Below are positions 60,201 to 64,000 of a DNA stretch of 64,000 nt, piece after piece. Each line of letters opens with the position of its first letter. Within the stretch, counting starts at the first letter, position 1. The translations under genes were made by a program, and so were the position numbers. This DNA comes from Monosporascus cannonballus (lineage: Eukaryota > Ascomycota > Sordariomycetes > Xylariales), in the NCBI GenBank assembly GCA_004154925.1, contig QJNS01000031.1:248001-312000 (forward strand). The letters are read 5' to 3'. Under the pieces are notes generated by a model. That model was not told the origin of the DNA. It was given only the letters and a program-made list of their open reading frames with translations, and searched no databases.

Positions 60201-60883
60201 TGCCAAGCTAGATGAATGGGCAATCTAGACCTCCCTTCGGGCACATCGATCTGGACTTCATTATCAAAACCCTGGGAGTAGCCGCTTATGTTTGTTTCCA
60301 GGTACGCCCTGCAATACTACTGGCTTTCCTGGTAAGACTCAGCCACGGATAACTAAGTAGATAGGAGTTGCTTTTATCCGGCTCCCGAAATATGGGAACG
60401 GGTAACAAAGGTTCAGACAGTAATAATGTTCGACCGCTTAAGAACGGATAATAAAGCTTATACAAAGGCGGCAGCGATGATCATACGTTTGTGGTCGGAG
60501 GTGGCTCAACTATTGTGGACAGAGTTTACCAGGTTAGCATTTTAGCCCATACCAGCTTTAGGGCATTTAAAAGTCATGTATGAGTGAGGTCATGCGGCTC
60601 CGTGGGCAGCAGGAAGCGGTATATGGCAACACGGAAATATTTCTACGGTGGTAGTCTATTGGCGAGGTATAACTCTAGATGAACCATCCGCCGTTCTGTC
60701 TTCACTCCTCATCGCAACGGAAACGCTTCTGTAGCTCTAAAACCAATGCAGATCATTTCCCGTAGTCTAATCCGTGGAACTCGACTTGCAAATTTTTGGA
60801 ACCAATGCAGAAAACTCCACTATAAATGACACCACTTCCCAGACCCATTCATTATGTACAAGAGAGTTTACAACGTGAGAGCG
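57204..60883. other. intergenic, no recognisable gene
   Basis: About 3.7 kb between the AflR-like gene and FAS2. A 183-codon minus-strand frame at 57783-58334 is the longest but has no recognisable feature. The region just left of 60884 is the 3' flank of FAS2. Confidence 0.5.
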
Positions 60884-63800
60884 TTAGAAGGTAGCGACAG
60901 CGATAGCAATCGCCTGGTCGTCGGAGTGTGAAATCGAGATGCTGATCTCTTTGATGCCGGCCTTCTTGGCAGCCGCCTCAGCTTCACCGTGAAGCTAATT
61001 CCTGGTTAGTGACTGATTCGGAGCGTAGGGCAGCTGTGGGGCTTACAGAAACAATCGGAGCACCGACGTCGTTAGATAAGATCTCAATATCTTTTAACGC
61101 TGCGCCAGCACCTTGGCTTTGGACGCCCAGGCTCTTGAACACAGCCTCCTTTGCACTCCAGCGACCAGCAAATGAGCTCTGGGGGCTCGCTGCGTTACGG
61201 CAGTAGTCGATCTCCTGAGCAGTGAAATTGCGCTCGATAAATGTGGCGTTCTCGATGTTGATGGCCGAGATGTCCTCGACATCAACACCAACCTTGTTAT
61301 TCTTGCCTGTTTGAAGGTTCCGGGCAAGAGACTCCACCACTTGCTTCGTGTTCTTTGCCTTGGCGGCATGCGGCTCAACTGCCTGCTTGGCAAAGTTGGC
61401 TGCGTAGGTGATGGTCTTCGTCTTATCATCAGAAGTCCGGGCGTCGGGGTTGAGCAGCACGCTGCGAAGCTGGTCATCGGTGTATGGAGAGTTGTTCTTG
61501 GCCTTGAAGATGGAGTTGTTGATCATTCCGTTGTGCAAGAAACGGTATGCCTTCTTCTGGCGGGCGGTCACCTTGGCAGTGTACTGGGCATATGTCGACT
61601 GGTCGAGAACAGCGAACAGGTACTTAGGGTGAACACCAATGGCCTGCGCGCCCTTCTGACCGAAACCGAAGGATGTGACTGAGAAGGCCTTGACGCCGTC
61701 GGTCTGGATGCTTCGGCTGGGGTAAACAATCAGGTCGAATTCCTCCATAACGGGGTCGACATTGTCCGCGTTGCGGTTACCAGGGACGAGACCGGTGTTG
61801 AGAACTTGCAAGCAACCGTTCATCATCCACGCGCCGGCGGCACCCTTGGGATGACCAGTGAGGTATTTCTGGAAGATACCCAAGACAGCGTTACCCTTCT
61901 TGCGGCCAAGGTGGGTCAGCTGCTTGTTGATGACGGACGATTCGTTCTTGTCATTCGCCTTTGTCGAGGTGCCGTGGAAGGATGCGACATCGAGGTCGTC
62001 GATCGTTAGACCCCAAGTAGCAAGGGCTCCCCGCAGAGGGGCGATGCTGTTATCCTGCTTCCAGAAATTGTTGCCCAAGCTGCGGACAGCCTCCGTCTCC
62101 TGTCTTGCGGCCTCCTTCTCGACGTGCAGTGCACGCTCCTGAGTGTACGCCTTCTCGTCAAACTCGGGCGACTGGGCCTTCATCGCCGCAACTTCTTCAT
62201 AAAGATATTCAAGCTCTGATTCCTTCCAGCTTCGAATCTGCCTCTTACGGATATCAATCTGTCGGCGGCGGTACTTCAGGTCCAGCAGAGGAGATGGGAA
62301 CTTCGAGCTATTCTGCTCGCGAGCAGTGGTCAACACACCTTGACCAGGAGCCGGGACGGAACGCCCGATCTTGTCACTTGCAGTTGTGGTGAGGGCAATG
62401 ATACCGTAGATGGGAAGTCCCATCTCGATAGCAAGCTTAGCCGTCATGATGATCTGGCAACCAGCACCCTGGGACTCCATGAAGCCATTACGCGTCGTAG
62501 TAGTCGGTCGAGACATCTCCTTGGGCGTTCGGCCGTGGGCAAACTCGTCAATAGCATTGCTCGTAGCGTTCATCATGGCGAATTCGTTGGAACCTTCCTC
62601 GCTGAACTCATCGTAACCGCCGACAATGCAGATACGGGCCTTGCCCTCCATGATTGTATCGTAACCGATGTCAACCGATTCGACCGCAGTAGCGCAGGCA
62701 CCGACCGGCGTCTTGATGGGCCCCGAGGAAGATAACAGCAACATGTTGACCCAGGCAGCAGCGGTGTTGATGAAAGTCTCTTGTAGGACATCGTTCTGAA
62801 CAGGGCGATCGAGTTTGCGCTCGACGTACATACCGTGAAGGGCATTACTACCGCCCATGCCGGCACCGATCATGTTACCAACTTCGGACACGTGGACGTA
62901 CTTGTAGAATTCGTAAGGATCGGTGACACCAGCAGACACCAGAGCTTCGGCAACGGAGACAAGAACGAAGAGAGTGGAGCGATCGACCTGGGAGATGATG
63001 TCGTCCTCGATACCGTATCGCTTAGCATCCCACCCAGTAGGGATTTGACCGGCAACTAGACGGTCAAATCTGATGGCCTTGGGGATCCAGAGAGTTGCAC
63101 CCTTCTTCATGCGTACAATGTACTCGCCTGATTCAGGGATCTCAAAAATTTCGCACTTGTCGCCATGCTCTCTCTTGTATGCTTCGGCGAGGTCCTTGGA
63201 AGCCTCAAAGGGCTCAAGGTCTTCATCAATGGCAACTTCCTGAAGAAGTTGCTTCTTTTCGGGGTTGTAGCCGAAGAAAAGCTCGGGCTCGACCAGGCGG
63301 ATACCAGAGTGCTCAAGAATATGAGACTCATACTTCTGCTTAATGTCCTTGTCATCAACTGGTTCACCGGTCTTCGCATCGACCCATCCCGAGTATGGCT
63401 GACCCTTGATTGGGCCGTTGTGATTCTTAATGAGGCCCATGATCCAGGCCATCTCAACGCAGCCCTCAAGAGAGAAGTGGCCATAAGCTTCCATCTCCCA
63501 ACGGGTTCTGGAATTGCCCCAGGGACCGACTTCTGCGAAACCGGTGACGACGACGACCCTTTCAAGATCAACCATGCCCTCCAGGTTCTTGTTTAGAGGC
63601 TCGATTTCAGTCTTCCAGTCCGGAAGGGTCGGGAAGTCGAACTTGATGTTGGCACGGGGCGCAATGACCTTCTTCTTGTACAAGGCCTCGGAGTTCTCTC
63701 CGTTCACGACCTTGTTCTCGATGGCAGTCTCCTTCGTAACAGCACGGCGAATTTCACTCGTCTCCATGATATCCTTGCGCAGCCTGGTCATGGTTTCGTT

Positions 63801-64000
63801 CAGATTGGGAATGAACTGAAGACCACCGTTTAGGTCAGCGAAGACAGGCTCGTTCTGGCAGATGTCAGCAATGTCCGGGGACATGAGGCCGAGCAGATTG
63901 AAGGCCATCTCCTGCTGTGAGAAGGTGCGGACACCAAAAGCTTCAACACCTTCAGCAACGATGTTGTTGCCAGACATGAGACCAGTGCCACGTGTCCAAC
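60884..64000 (-). CDS. FAS2: fatty acid synthase alpha subunit, C-terminal part (partial)
   Basis: Alpha chain of the cytosolic fungal type I fatty acid synthase, which elongates malonyl-CoA-derived units to C16/C18 acids. The frame runs off the right edge: [17 protein letters not shown] crosses the window limit region, so the Met at 63977 is internal and the ACP and KR domains lie outside. Present are the ketoacyl synthase, with catalytic Cys in [14 protein letters not shown] (codon 62694-62696), His in [12 protein letters not shown] and [12 protein letters not shown], and the C-terminal phosphopantetheinyl transferase ([27 protein letters not shown]). A 52-nt intron at 60995-61046 separates the last exon, 60884-60994, which encodes [13 protein letters not shown] and ends [14 protein letters not shown], the usual terminus. 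Sequence is highly conserved, as in the primary-metabolism enzyme. A cluster-specific copy cannot be fully excluded. Confidence 0.97.

Overview
The window is nuclear DNA of a filamentous ascomycete (Pezizomycotina). I would guess a Sordariomycete or close relative, but nothing here fixes the genus. The evidence is short GT-AG introns of about 50-140 nt, GC-rich exons, pyrimidine-rich leaders, fungal gene families (SulP permease, PDGGYGW-type monocarboxylate transporter, proteinase K-like secreted protease, fungal type I FAS alpha chain), and AT-rich islands that look like repeats destroyed by RIP (repeat-induced point mutation: CpA changed to TpA on both strands, CpG largely kept).

Layout. 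1-13.5 kb: a broken short-chain dehydrogenase (2679-3822), an intact four-exon SulP sulfate permease (5528-8167), a BTB/POZ gene with an apparent frameshift (8866-10010), a GNAT acetyltransferase (10714-11376), and a promoter/leader-like stretch with no recognisable gene behind it (about 12146-12480). 13.5-18.3 kb: a doubtful membrane-protein ORF on the minus strand, a 1.55-kb TIR element with TA target duplication and an AT-rich core (14772-16320), and an MFS monocarboxylate-type transporter (16608-18279). 21-28.4 kb: a secreted subtilisin (21129-22601), an ERV2-type sulfhydryl oxidase (25751-26569) and the proteasome beta-1 subunit PRE3 (27279-28349). 28.4-33.6 kb is a gene-free stretch with a second leader-like segment.

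33599-55059 is a nested retrotransposon pile that can be resolved to base pairs because every layer keeps its 5-bp target duplication. A solo LTR (GCTCT) was split by Ty3/Gypsy element 3 (CTATC). Element 3 was then split by the related element 2 (AAATT) and by another solo LTR (ATAAC). Element 2 was split by the chromovirus element 1 (TATCG). Elements 2 and 3 read on the minus strand and element 1 on the plus strand. All coding regions are ruined. Each element also shows remains of an extra reading frame on the strand opposite to pol, between pol and the 3' LTR. In elements 2 and 3 this frame is Cys-rich and then coiled-coil-like.

55-64 kb: an AflR-like regulatory protein without a visible DNA-binding domain (55848-57203) borders the pile. 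The C-terminal half of the fatty acid synthase alpha subunit (KS and phosphopantetheinyl transferase) enters from the right edge on the minus strand (60884-64000).

The genes do not form one pathway. They look like housekeeping and secretory genes scattered in a gene-poor, transposon-invaded compartment. The transcription factor next to the FAS gene is the only pair that could hint at a metabolic cluster, and 3.7 kb of apparently empty DNA lies between them.
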